Assembly (NCBI GenBank): GCA_965153455.1
Contig: OZ234500.1
Coordinates: forward strand, 12,418,557-12,482,556
Source: Sphagnum compactum
Taxonomy: Eukaryota; Bryophyta; Sphagnopsida; Sphagnales
Direction: 5' to 3'
DNA length: 64,000 bases
Part shown: in pieces, positions 1 to 10,956 of the stretch
Layout of the letters: every line of letters starts with the position of its first letter
Position numbering within the stretch: the first letter of the stretch is position 1
Made by a program: the position numbers and the translations under genes
The notes under the pieces: generated by a model
Database searches by the model: none
What the model saw: the letters and a program-made list of their open reading frames with translations, nothing else
Told to the model about the DNA's origin: nothing

Positions 1-706
1 TGATGAGAATCACCTCAGCACTTTGCGGGATTTTTCTTTGTTTTGATGATTTTGCCAGGTGTCTTGACTTTGAAAATCTTCAAGCCAAGGATGATCGTAA
101 AGTCTAGTGCGTTGAGGCACCTGCAATCTGCTTCTTGTTGGAAGATGCTCTGACAATGTGTGCGAGTGCAAATAGACTTGAACATCCTGTATAGATCGGC
201 GTGGGATCAGTAGTGCTGAAGCAATTTTTAGCAGATGGCAAACTGATCAACGTCCCCGAGGTTTTTGCGTTACTACTGTTGATAGAAATTTAGCTCAGTG
301 GCTTGCGAGACCTGCAGGTATCAAGACAGCACAAGCCCGCATTGTATGTCACGGATTCAAACCTCGTTCACAGCATTTCTGAACTTGGAGCGGCAATGAT
401 AAAAACAAACGAGCAAGCAAGCAGGCGATGTTGCTTGGCAGTTGGTCCTCTCGAGCATTAATCAAGCTTTTGTCGTCTCTTGGCAGCTCATCAACCTCTG
501 TGCTTAAATCGTCTCAGAGAAATTCTAGTAGCCTGTGTCCCAGGAAGTTCCAGAATCGTTGGTAGATCACTGACATCCTATTGCGAGCAAATTTGTTGGC
601 TAGAGCTATTGTTGCCATGAAGTAGAGTACAATGCTTACAACTGTCCAGAAGCTTCAGGCACGGAGGTATAGCACTGAAGTAGCTTCACATCATTTGGTA
701 TTTGCA
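1..706. other. Upstream region of the REC-like pseudogene, no gene seen
   Basis: No coding region is recognised. The segment precedes the likely start codon at 707. It contains one tRNA-like stretch near 291-365, listed separately. A promoter is expected here from position, but no clear TATA element or other motif could be assigned. Confidence 0.4.
285..370 (+). repeat. tRNA-like / SINE-like fragment (tentative)
   Basis: The segment has an A-box-like TAGCTCAGTGG near 291 and, about 60 bases on, a B-box-like stretch GATTCAAACCT near 353. The spacing is longer than in a normal tRNA, and I could not fold a full cloverleaf. A tRNA-derived SINE head or a decayed tRNA is possible. A chance match cannot be excluded. 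Confidence 0.25.
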
Positions 707-1387
707 ATGCCTCCAAGAACGAGCCGCGCCAAGGCGCACAAGCCTAGAGGCGAGAAAAAAGAAGAAGGAAGAGAAGAGTAAGTCTAAGTGTTGCCAGTAG
801 CAGATTCAATCCTCATGCAGCTTTTTCTTACCTTGCAGCTGAATCTGTGTAAATCTTCCCGAGCTCGAAATTCATTTCTTCAAGAATGTGAACATCTTGG
901 GGCCAATTTTTTCGTTGCGCTTTTCCATTTTACGAAACTCTCCAAACCGTTCCATTGTACTGACTGTCCATCACTCCTTCCTTGGTGGGTGTTTTTCTTG
1001 ACAGTTCTTCCAGCCGTCATAGATATCGTCGTCTTGCTTCCAGATGGAAACCAAATTACACTCAAGGTACATGTGCATTCGAATCGATTGACTCCCAGCT
1101 CTTTTGACCTCATGATTCTCCTCATGAACAAGCTAAGAACACTGAAGATTGCGTGAAGACAACACCTTTAAAGCTCTGCTCATAATATCCAGAAGAACGA
1201 TTTAGAGAAGACGTTTTACGAAGAGACTGTACAGAGTACGTTGTTTCTTCTTACCAGCATAATATTGTTTTGTATCCGTCTCCTCCGCTTGCAGGGGATC
1301 ACAACAGACCGACTCCTGGACGTTCGTCGTCTTCTAGCAGTGAATGTGGAAACATGTCACTTGACAAACTTCTCTTTCCATCATGAG

Positions 1388-1818
1388 GCAAATCTCTCTA
1401 CCACCTACAACGAGACTTTGCTTGGAACTTCACCTTTTGCTTCTCTCTTTCACCAATTGTGTGTTAGGTCAGGTAGTTCTCTTCGTGCAGTCAAATCCCT
1501 TGATAATCTTCTACCAGATTTTGCCTCTGCTCCTTCATTCATGGCAATTGCAAATAATACTCAGTCACTTAGTGCCCCCAACTTCTTCCTCTGAGAGTTT
1601 TGATTAAATGCAAATTTTGTATGTAAATCCCTAGACGTTGAGAAGCTACCATTTCAGAGCTTCAGAAGAATGACTATTTTGCGTAAACCTGGGGTTTAAG
1701 AACAAGACTGCCCAGTGATCCAAAAGCATCATTGTGCCAGCTGAAGAAATTTAGATCAAGACTCTAGAATGTTTAACATAATATGTAGTACTTCTGTTTT
1801 TGGGTTTTCTGGAGACAG
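1388..1818 (+). other. Possible GC-AG intron in the REC-like pseudogene
   Basis: The exon encoding the segment ending FSFHHE stops at 1387 and is followed by GCAAAT rather than GT. The next exon begins after a normal AG at 1817-1818 and the frame is kept across the junction. This is either a natural GC-AG intron or a T-to-C change in a decaying gene. Confidence 0.5.
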
Positions 1819-4800
1819 GTACGTGGGAGTAAATTGCGGGACATGCTTGAAGCATCATCATTGAAGCCCTGTGTCCTAGATGTTGTTGAAGGTATGCACA
1901 CAGTGGAGATGAGCATTTTTGTTAGCATCTGAGCATGAACCAGCACTTGGTTTGGTCTCAAAAATCCACATGATAGTCATACGCAGCCCCTGGTTTCTGT
2001 TCTACAGAGGATTACAGAGGATTTGGCCCTAGCACATGTGAGAAGGCTACTTGATATTGTTGCATGCACCACCTCTTTTGGATCCTCTGGAAAACAAGCT
2101 GAAGTGAAGCCATTTTCACATGAACCTGGCAAAGGTGTTGCACATGGAGCTTCAAGCCCTGCAGGTATAATGGCTGAAGTTACTGGTAATCTGCCAACAA
2201 GAACAGGAGAAGATTCTGAGTCTGTGAGGAAAGAAGCTGATGCTCAGGTCAGTGAGTCAACCTCCAAAGCAGAGATTGACAAAGCTGCTTTCACTAAAAG
2301 CAAGAAAACAGTTTGCAGTGGCAAGCCAGAGGCTGTGGCAGCCATGGCAGCAGCAAAAGAAGCCACAGAGAAGGGAGACATGACTGGAATGTGCCCACCA
2401 TCCGAGCTTGGCCTGTTCTACGAGTTTCTATCATTCTCCCATTTAACACCCCCTCTTCAATGTCAGTACTTCTTTACTTAATTTCATGGTTTCTTTGGCC
2501 TCCATCACAGACTTATTTACCATCTGCTTAGTTTGTCAGGCCTTTGAATGTATGGTGCTTGGAAACTTGTTAACCCAATTTATGTAGTACAGTTTTCATT
2601 CTGATTTTGTCAATTGGTTGGCAGTTTTGCGTTGTTCACTGAAGCAGGCCCTTGACCAAAAGCAGGATGGTGATTTCTTTGTTCTTGATGTGAGTTTCTC
2701 AATAATCTCCCTGGAGTAACTTGATTTCTTTGCTGGAGGCATGGATCAGCTTTCCAGACAATGGTCCCATAGATTCAGGTGGCACTATTGTTGTGTTTCA
2801 TCTTTGACAACCTGTGTGATTTTACAGGTGAGGCTTTGTAATGGGAAGCTGGTGACTGTCACAGCATGTGAGAAGGGATTTTACAGCTGCAGTAAGCAGC
2901 TTAAATTGCATGATCACTCACTGGTTGTATTGCTATGTCATCTCAGCAAATCCTTTGCTAAGGTGTGCGCTTGTTCAAGACAGGTGTCTTTTTCCCCAAT
3001 GTGATTGTGGTGTTTTGAAAGCTGAGACATGTATTTGCATGGCGTTGTATTTGCCCAAGAGACTGCAATTTTGAAGCCAATGATAGTCTGTTGCTCACTA
3101 AAAATTGTGAATTGCTGGTCATTGCAGGCATATGACGATTTGATGAAAGCCTTTGTAGAGAGAAACAAGGTATGGCAGTTCAGATGTTACTATGGCGTAT
3201 TCTCAGAATGTAAATAGGTCTGCAAGCTGTTGAATGTTCAATTTGCCATTGCATGTCCAGAAAACTCCTGACTACCCTTTGACATTTGCAGTTTGGGAGT
3301 CTACCCTTTGGGTTTTGAGCAAACACTTGGGTGGTACCCCCTATTGCAGCCGAAGCACCTTCCATATTCCCACCTCTTCCTGTTGAGGATGAGACATGGG
3401 GAGGAGATGGAGGAGGGAAAGGGAGGGAAAAAGAAGGGATCACACGACCATGGGCTCTTGATTTTGCAATCCTTGCTGCCATGCCTTGCAAAACACCAGA
3501 GGAGCGTCAGACTCGTGATCGTAAAGCATTTCTCCACCACAATATGTTTATTGAGGTTGCTGTTACCCAGGTAAGAATCCTAAGGGCAGTCCCATACTTG
3601 AGCAAAGTGTCCAGAGAGTGCTGGTCTTTTAACTTATGCCAATTCCCAAACTCTAAACCATATTGCATGACCAAACTTGAGCAGGCAAGAGACCTTATTC
3701 AGGAAGTTCTTGAGAGGGCTGCACAAAGAGGAGCTACCCCAGATCTCGATGGCATTCTTCATCTGGATACAAGGTGCAACCTCAGATTTACCAGTGCACC
3801 GTGATATCAAGGATGCAAGTAAGAAGCTAGTGATGAAGATCGACTCCAGCCAGGCTCCCAGTCTTAGTAGCAGTGAGGTTGCTGAGAAAAATTTGCTGAA
3901 AGGAATTACTGCTGATGAGAGCACCACCATACACGTAAAAATCCCTCTGCCTTGGAATCTTTATCTTGCATATTATGAGAGAGGAATGAACTTGTGCAAA
4001 TTCAGAGTCACTCTTGTGGCCTGAATGAATTTTGTCACCACACCAAAGTCAAATGGAGAGAAGATCATGAAAATAGCAGTTATTTGACTAGGGCATGTAT
4101 TGTGCAGGACACAAGATGCTGGGTACTGTGATTGTGCAGCATAGAGGATTCATAGTCATTGTTTAATCAGCAGGGCCTTCGAGTCGAGATGGGGAACTGA
4201 TCCCATCTGATTTAACTACAGAAGAGCAACTAGATGGTGGAGCAAATGCTTTGAATGTGGACAGGTCATCTCTCTCTCTCATGCAACTATTCAAGGCCAT
4301 GAAACTGTCATGACAATGACAAAGTAGACAGTTTCCACTCATACAAACTATTGTTTAGCCTTACTGATTCCACACATTTGCTGAAGATTGGATTGTCTTG
4401 CACAGCCTCCGCACTCTCCTGCACAAACAGTTAGGGGCAGCTGCACACCCATCATCAGATGCAGAGGAGCTTCAGAGTGCAGGGTTATTTGTAACTTCCA
4501 TGTTGGAAAAGAGCCTAACACAGCTGGAACAAGAGAATGTGAGCACTAGCCATGGCTGCATCTGATGGGAACTTGGTGCTTGTTGGGTCCAACATTTGAG
4601 GACTCAGGCAGGAGCTGAGAAGGAAGCAGCTGAAGTTAAAGTGAAGGAAGGGACTAATGGTCCTCCAGCTGTGAGCAAGAAAACATCTAAAGCTGCATCC
4701 TTACCTGATCTTACAAAGTTACAGTATACTTCCAAGAATACAGGTAAGAACCTCTCACATGTTTCCAAACAGTGGTGTGCCAGTTTGACTCTGTTTTCTT

Positions 4801-7800
4801 TGCTGAATAGGTCACAGCTATTTTTGGTTCATCACATAATATCTTCTGCCACTGGTTGCAGGTACTGATATTAATCAGATGACCAGAGATGAAGCTAACC
4901 AGATTGCAGATAGCCTTATTGAGGATGATGGGTAACAGAAGGAGCTGGAGGCACGGGCACATTTAATGGCTCACCTTCCTCAGGATGTTTTGTCTTGGCT
5001 GCAAGAAACTGCAACAGGCCTGCACTGCAAGGTGATAGCTCCAATGTGCCATGCACAAGATGTGACTGCATGTAGGACAAGCATTGTGGAGGAGAGTTCC
5101 ATTTATTTCTTCAAAAGCCTGAAACCTATATTATGTTTTGTTGTAAAATCTGCATGATGTTCTGTTGTGAAATTGACAGTCTATTGGAGAGCTTATGGAC
5201 GGAGCCTGACACTACTATGATGAAATTGCTTTGCCCAGGCTGGTTGGTTGACTTACTTCCTGTCTCCCTTGAGATCTAATTTACTGATGAAATAGTTTAG
5301 AGAGATCTGAGCATGTGAAAGACAAACAGATGTAATGACAATGTGCTATCCTATTAAGTTTTTTCTTTCCATTGAATGTTGAATCTGTCCTCAATTGGCA
5401 TCTGGGTGGCCTGTTACCAGGTAGCTGATTTTGGGTCATTAGAACTGTCACCTGTTGATGGCTGCACCCTTACTGACTTTATGCACACTCGGGGTCTACA
5501 GATGCGTCTAGTGAGTATCCTCGACCCTCTCAGACTAGTTGAATTTGCATCAGTTTCAATCCACTTCTTAAATTGTTTTGCTGTGTTCCTGGACCTGTCA
5601 GGCCTCTGAATTTTGCAGGCAGAGCTGGCAGAGAAACTGCCCCATATTGAGTCTCTTTGTGTTCACGAAATGGTTATGCGTGCATTTAAGCATGTGTTGC
5701 AAGCAGTGATTGCAGCTTCAAAAGCCACATCTGATCTGCAATATAGCTGCAGCTCTAAATGTGATGCTTGGAACTTCTCCTGAAGGTGATATACCACTCA
5801 TCTGGAGGTGGGTGGATACATTTGTGAGGAAGTGATTTGGCTGGAAGCTTATTGGTAAGGTGGCCCAGAATGAGCTTTGCAAATATTCCATCCGCCGAGG
5901 GCTCTGTCACAAGGTAAAGTTTTTAAAATATTCCTTCTCAGTGTTTCTCTGTTCCAGTGAATATGAAGAAATTAGTTTTGCACATTGTCCAGGTTTAGAA
6001 TTCTTTTACATCATCCAGTGTCGTATGTTTGGTATGTTTACAAAGGCATGCACTTCATCCCTTGTGTTCAGGTTGGAATTGAGCTTGCTGCTCGAGACTA
6101 TAACTTTTATATGACAAGCACATTCAAGAAAGTGGACATAATTAGCTTGATTCCTGTGCACAAGGTACACTGCCTATCTGTGACTTGTCCAGACTATATA
6201 GTCAATATGAGAAATTTTTTGGATACTGGCAGACTAATAAGAAAGTGTTGTAGACCAAGCATAAAGTAACGTGAACACTCTACTGCACTATAAGGTTATT
6301 ACTGCACTCATTCCTGTCATCATAGTTTTGGTTTTGCTGAACCGAGACAATGGTTACCTTCAGAGTACTATTGTGGAGTCTTCTCTGCAATCTCATAGAT
6401 GTGCACTGTGGCATCTGCCTGATTGGCCATTTAAAGATCAGAAATTAAGCAACTGAACTTTGATGGTTCTGAAAGGCATCAGTTTGATGGGATCTTTGTC
6501 TGCAGCAAGTTTTATGCTCTTCTGCAGATGGGTGCACATTGTTGGAGTCTTCCAAGACAGCTCTGGATAAGGGCAAATTTGATGATGCTGTCAACTATGG
6601 CACCAAGGTAAATGCTTGCTACATTCAATCTTTACATTCACCGCAATGAGGGGTAAGTTGATCAAGTTGAAAATGATGCCATTAATATGCCGTTATCTGT
6701 GCAAGCAGTTTTTGAAATCTATGTTTTATACCAATGATTGACTGGCAGGTGTTGGTTTCTATTTTTTTTGCCCAGATGAAGTAATCTCAGTGCCATGTTT
6801 TGATGTCATGCAGGCCTTGTCTAAGCTTGTATCAGTGTGTGGACCTACCATCGGATGACTGCTGGTGCTTACAGCCTACTGGCAGTGGTATTGTACCACA
6901 CTGGTAATTTCAATCAGGTCAGTTCAGAATGATGACCACTTTGTAGATACTCTAAATTTGATTTGACAAATTGATTCACTGAAGCTAGTGAAAGCTACGA
7001 AGTCTCTCAGATTTGACAAATTTTGGAGGGATGCAGGCTGCCATCTATCAACAGAAAGCACTAGATATCAATGAGCGAGAGCTTGGACTTGACCATCCAG
7101 ACACTATGAAAAGTTATGGTGATCTGGCAGTGTTTTACTACCATCTACAACACAATGAATTGGCACTCAAGTAAGTACCCAGAATGAGTTGTCTTGATTT
7201 GGAATCTCTTAATGGAAAATTGGTTTTCATGAATGCTTGCCATTAGATGAATGATGCCTCAGCAGTAATTTGAGGAAGGAAATTTCATTTTGTGCTCCTC
7301 ACACAAATCCTCTGAAATCTTCAGATTTGCAACAGAATTGGAAGTTTACTACCAATCTGGGTGTTGTAGGTATGTGAACCGGGCACTATACTTGTTGCAT
7401 TTGACATGTGGTCCATCACACCCTAATCCATATTGCATTATGTTACCTCCATGAAGCACTCAAATGCAACCAGCGTCTCCTTGGAGCTGACCACATCCAG
7501 GTAAATGTATATAAACTGGTATTTCGGCAACATACTTCCATCATAGGCAGGAACATTTTACATGCATCTAATATGGAAGGTCTGAGGTTGTGGGTATTAA
7601 AGGCTGCTGGATGGGTGTTTGGGGGTATAGACAGCTGCAAGCTATCATGCCATTGCAATTGCACTCTCCTTGATGGAGGCATACTCTCTCAGTGTTCAAC
7701 ATGAACAGACAACTCTGGAGATCCTGAAAGCTAAACTTGGTCCCAATGACCTCGCACACAGGTTCCTTCATGACATGCCTATAACATAGTAGCTGTTGCT

Positions 7801-8454
7801 CACTCCCTGTGTTGTTGACTCTCAATTACCTCCATTAAAGGTTAAGGTAACAAGCAGACTGGCCTGGGATGGTTAGGATTCCTTGCTGAATAGCAATGGG
7901 AGTGGTTGCAAATCACAGGATGCAGCAGCATGGTTGGAGTACTTCGACTCCAAAGCAGTTGAGCAACAAGAGGCTGCTCAAAATGGCACCCCAAAACCAG
8001 ATGCTTCCATTGCCAGCAAGGGCCATCTCAGGTTCACTGCTCTTTTCCTCCATACGCAGGAAGGTTGTAGGTCAGTACTCCAGTCTCTGAGCAAGTCACT
8101 GAAAATTTCCCATGTAGAACTTATTGTTCTGCCCACTTATGTGCAGTGTGTCAGATCTTTTGGAATTTATCGGGTCTGAAGGAAAGGAAAAAGAGCTTGA
8201 GAATAGGTGAAAAGCTCGTCAGCTGAAGGTAATGTTTTCATATAGCTGCTAAGGTGAAACTCTGGATGACGTCATGATCTGTTATCTTCTCTTAGAGTCA
8301 TTCCAAATGCTGCCAGCAAGTATTGACTTCCCACTTTTGTGCATCAAATCATGCATTTTAAAGATTATCACATCTTGTATAATCTGCTTCACATCAATTT
8401 CATAATGCACATGAATTCAAAACCCCCACACTTGAAACCAGAGAAAGTGTCAAG

Positions 8455-8525
8455 TGCCCCTGTGGCCTATTGGACAGAGGACATGCTTAGTAACTAAGAA
8501 GTGTGTGTTTCAAGTGGTGTTACAG
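8455..8525 (+). repeat. tRNA-like / SINE-like fragment in an intron (tentative)
   Basis: TGGCCTATTGG near 8462 resembles a Pol III A box, and GTGTTTCAAGT near 8505 resembles a B box at tRNA-like spacing. The arrangement matches the head of tRNA-derived plant SINEs. No poly-A tail or target duplication was identified. It lies between two exons of the REC-like pseudogene. Confidence 0.3.
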
Positions 8526-8552
8526 TGTAAAATCCCAGGGGTTGTGATACAG

Positions 8553-10886
8553 TCTGTATCAACCCATCCTGCCCAAGCGTACCTGCTGATGCGTTCAACA
8601 AGCAAGCTTCCAAGTTCCTTGACTTGGACAAAGAGAAGAGTCAAAGTGATTCAGTGGAGTCATCTGAGACTCCAAAAGAGTCACTGCTATCCACATCCAT
8701 ACTCCCAATGTCACCCACAGAAGAACCTCTGGTGCATGGCATTGAGGTTACACTGAAAATGCCAGATGTAGGAATGATTGAAGATTCACATGAGGATGAA
8801 GGGTGGCAAGAAGCTGTTCCAAGGGGATGGTTATATGGAGGAGTGAAGAGGTGGATATCTCACAAGGACAATGTGCATTCAGGTCCAGCCCAAAACATTA
8901 AGTCTGAACCTCAAAGCCCCAGGCCAGCTTACAGTGGTGTAAAGCAGCACAGACAAAATGGGGGAATCCTGAGAGAGAGCAGTAATATCACCCTTACTAA
9001 AACTGCATTTCAATGCAGTTCAAAAAAGGGTTTTCAAGTGCATCAGGGTGTTGCATCACAGATTCATAATGGTGCCACTCAAGTTTCTGCTGAGCAGCAA
9101 CCAGCTGGTGGGAAAAGGAATGACAATCTTCCTTCAGTTGTGAAGACATTGCCTCGAAAGGAATCTGAGTCTCAAGAGGATATGCAAAGTAACTCAGGGA
9201 CAAACACTAGTGCAATGCAAGTGACAGAGTCCGTTAGTGAGAAGGAAGACAGAGGAAAGAGTGCAAGTGCAGGAGCTGCAGTGACCCAGACAGCTACACA
9301 AACTGCTCACCAGATACTTCCAGGGAACTTCATTGACCAAAGTGCAGGAGGAGGAGCAGTGTTTTCGGTTAGGAGTGTCTTTTCTTATAAGGAGTTTGCT
9401 TGTGCCCCACCTGGCACTCACTCTTTGATGCAGCCAGTATTGGAACTCCCAGCTGTTGCTCTTGCACATGCACAGCAGGACTCTGCTTCACCATCCTCTT
9501 CTTCCAAGGCTGGGAGTTCTGTTGCTGATCAGAGCCAACAGGATAAGAAATTCACACCCCAGATAGTTACGGAAGAAGAATCTACTCCTGTGCCTGACGA
9601 AGTTGCAATAAAGGAACTCTCTCATATTGCGACTCAAGCTGAGGTAATCTCAGTACCAAGTGCAGTATTCAAACTGCCACTGGCCCCCCACATCCACACT
9701 GAGACAGAAACACCTACAGCAATAGCCAGCACCACTGCACCAGAGAACTTACCTGGCAATGACAATTTGACTGCTTCAGAAAATATCACCAAAGTGCCAA
9801 TTTCCAGGAATGATGCACCTTTGGAGTTTGGAGCTAAGGAAGGGGAAACTGTTTTATCTGTAAGTGCCAGTGAGATCCTTACAGATATGGATGCAGAGTT
9901 ACAGATAGAGTGTGTATCAGCTGACGAAGTCATACTGGCTAAACAGCCTATGGCTTCTGATGTACCAGATTCAGAGTTCACTGTCTATAGTCCCAAGCGG
10001 CTTTCTCCAGCTGCACCTCCATTCAAGCCAGGTGTTAGCATCAAAGGTCTGGAGCCTACTACAGTTGCTGTAACACCTTTAAAAGATGGCAAGACTCTAG
10101 TGCTCCCAGGTCTTGCTTCCCATCTTCCCCCTCTTCAGGTTCCCAGTACTATTGCAGTGACACCAATGTGCAAATCTCCACATCCCCTGGCCCTGATTCC
10201 TCAGATACGCTACATGACAGCAGACCCAAATCATGGACCTTCCATAGGTATGCAGGGTTTTTCCCACCCCACCAGTTCAGGCCTGCAATCTTTGATGGTC
10301 AAACTTCATTGTTTGGAAATGGCCCCTGCCCAGGCATACATCCACAAATGTATCCATTTGTTCCTGCTCCACTGAAATGCAGTGTGCAGATGAACCCAAA
10401 TGCCAAGGAGTTTATTCCTTTATATCTGAGGAACCAGTTAGCCCAACCTGTGAGCCCCCCTGCATTGGCAGTACCTGTATCACCGTCTTCAGAGATGCAG
10501 ACTGTTTCAGAGTTGGCTGTAGCTGTTGCAGAATACTCAGAGAATGTGGAAGCATCATCTTATGACGAGAAAGCATTGGAGGAGGAGGAGGAGGAGGAGC
10601 AAGTTGTGGATCAGAATGGATTATTGGAGCAGTCCCCTGAGTCTGAAGGGGGAGTGGAAAGTCCCCAAGTGACAGAGACCAAAGAGGAAGTTGAAACCAA
10701 TTGGTCACAGGCAGGTGAATTAGAGGAGGGTGTACAGATCACACAAAATGGGCTGGTGCACCTGGAAATTCAGCAAATAGAAGATGGGGATTCAGCAGCT
10801 ATTGGAAGCAGCAAGGAAGAGAATGAAGCTCAATCACCCACTTCACACCATGAAGGACAGGATGATTCAGTTGCTAATGTCCACAG
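8553..10886 (+). pseudogene. C-terminal exon of the REC-like gene, largely open
   Basis: About 2.3 kb holds only one visible frame break: one frame is open to 10375, another from 10168 to the donor at 10886-10887, and the change falls near 10240-10290. Family landmarks are DEGWQEAVPRG near 8790, SYKEFACAPPG near 9385, and a PAM2-like MNPNAKEFIP near 10390. PAM2-like motifs bind the MLLE domain of poly(A)-binding proteins, so this tail may once have linked the protein to mRNA. An acidic Glu run is encoded near 10580. The exon probably begins after an AG at 8551-8552 and ends at a GTATTT donor. A final small exon downstream was not resolved. The low lesion density compared with the upstream exons is noted under findings. 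Confidence 0.6.
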
Positions 10887-10956
10887 GTATTTTCGTGCTT
10901 GGCTTGAGTTTTTTTTGCATACTATGAACCTACTTCATGCAAGGCTGTTTGACTAA

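Larger units (their letters stand above)
707..10956 (+). pseudogene. REC/TSS-type clustered-mitochondria-like TPR protein, broken copy
   Basis: Homologous to plant REDUCED CHLOROPLAST COVERAGE / TSS proteins, large cytosolic-nuclear TPR proteins related to FRIENDLY/CLU that influence chloroplast compartment size. Exons read by family similarity: 1005-1066 (VLPAVIDIVVLLPDG), 1295-1387, 1819-1891, 2018-2461, 2625-2689, 2828-2962, 3128-3169, 3292-3570 (ETWGGDGGG), 3685-3934, about 4108-4262, about 4407-4743, 4862-5031, 5180-5242, 5421-5510 ([14 protein letters not shown]), 5619-5913, 6072-6164, 6506-6607, 6814-6917, 7037-7170, 7370-7500, 7631-7761, 7919-8031, 8147-8228, and a long C-terminal exon. 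The TPR block lies at 6.8-7.8 kb. Stops sit inside conserved exons at 3316, 4164, 4563, 4933, 5207, 5833 and 8208. Frameshifts occur near 3780, 4114, 5738, 6845, 7752 and 10260. About 17 codons are missing near 7424. Nearly all GT-AG borders remain, so decay looks recent. Single-base indels could be assembly errors, but the stops could not all be. Confidence 0.85.

Noticed and set aside
3316-8210. TGA read as arginine, or U-to-C RNA editing restoring CGA
   Set aside because: U-to-C editing of stops is known in organelles of some hornworts, lycophytes and ferns, not in nuclear mRNA. Frameshifts and a deletion in the same gene cannot be repaired that way.
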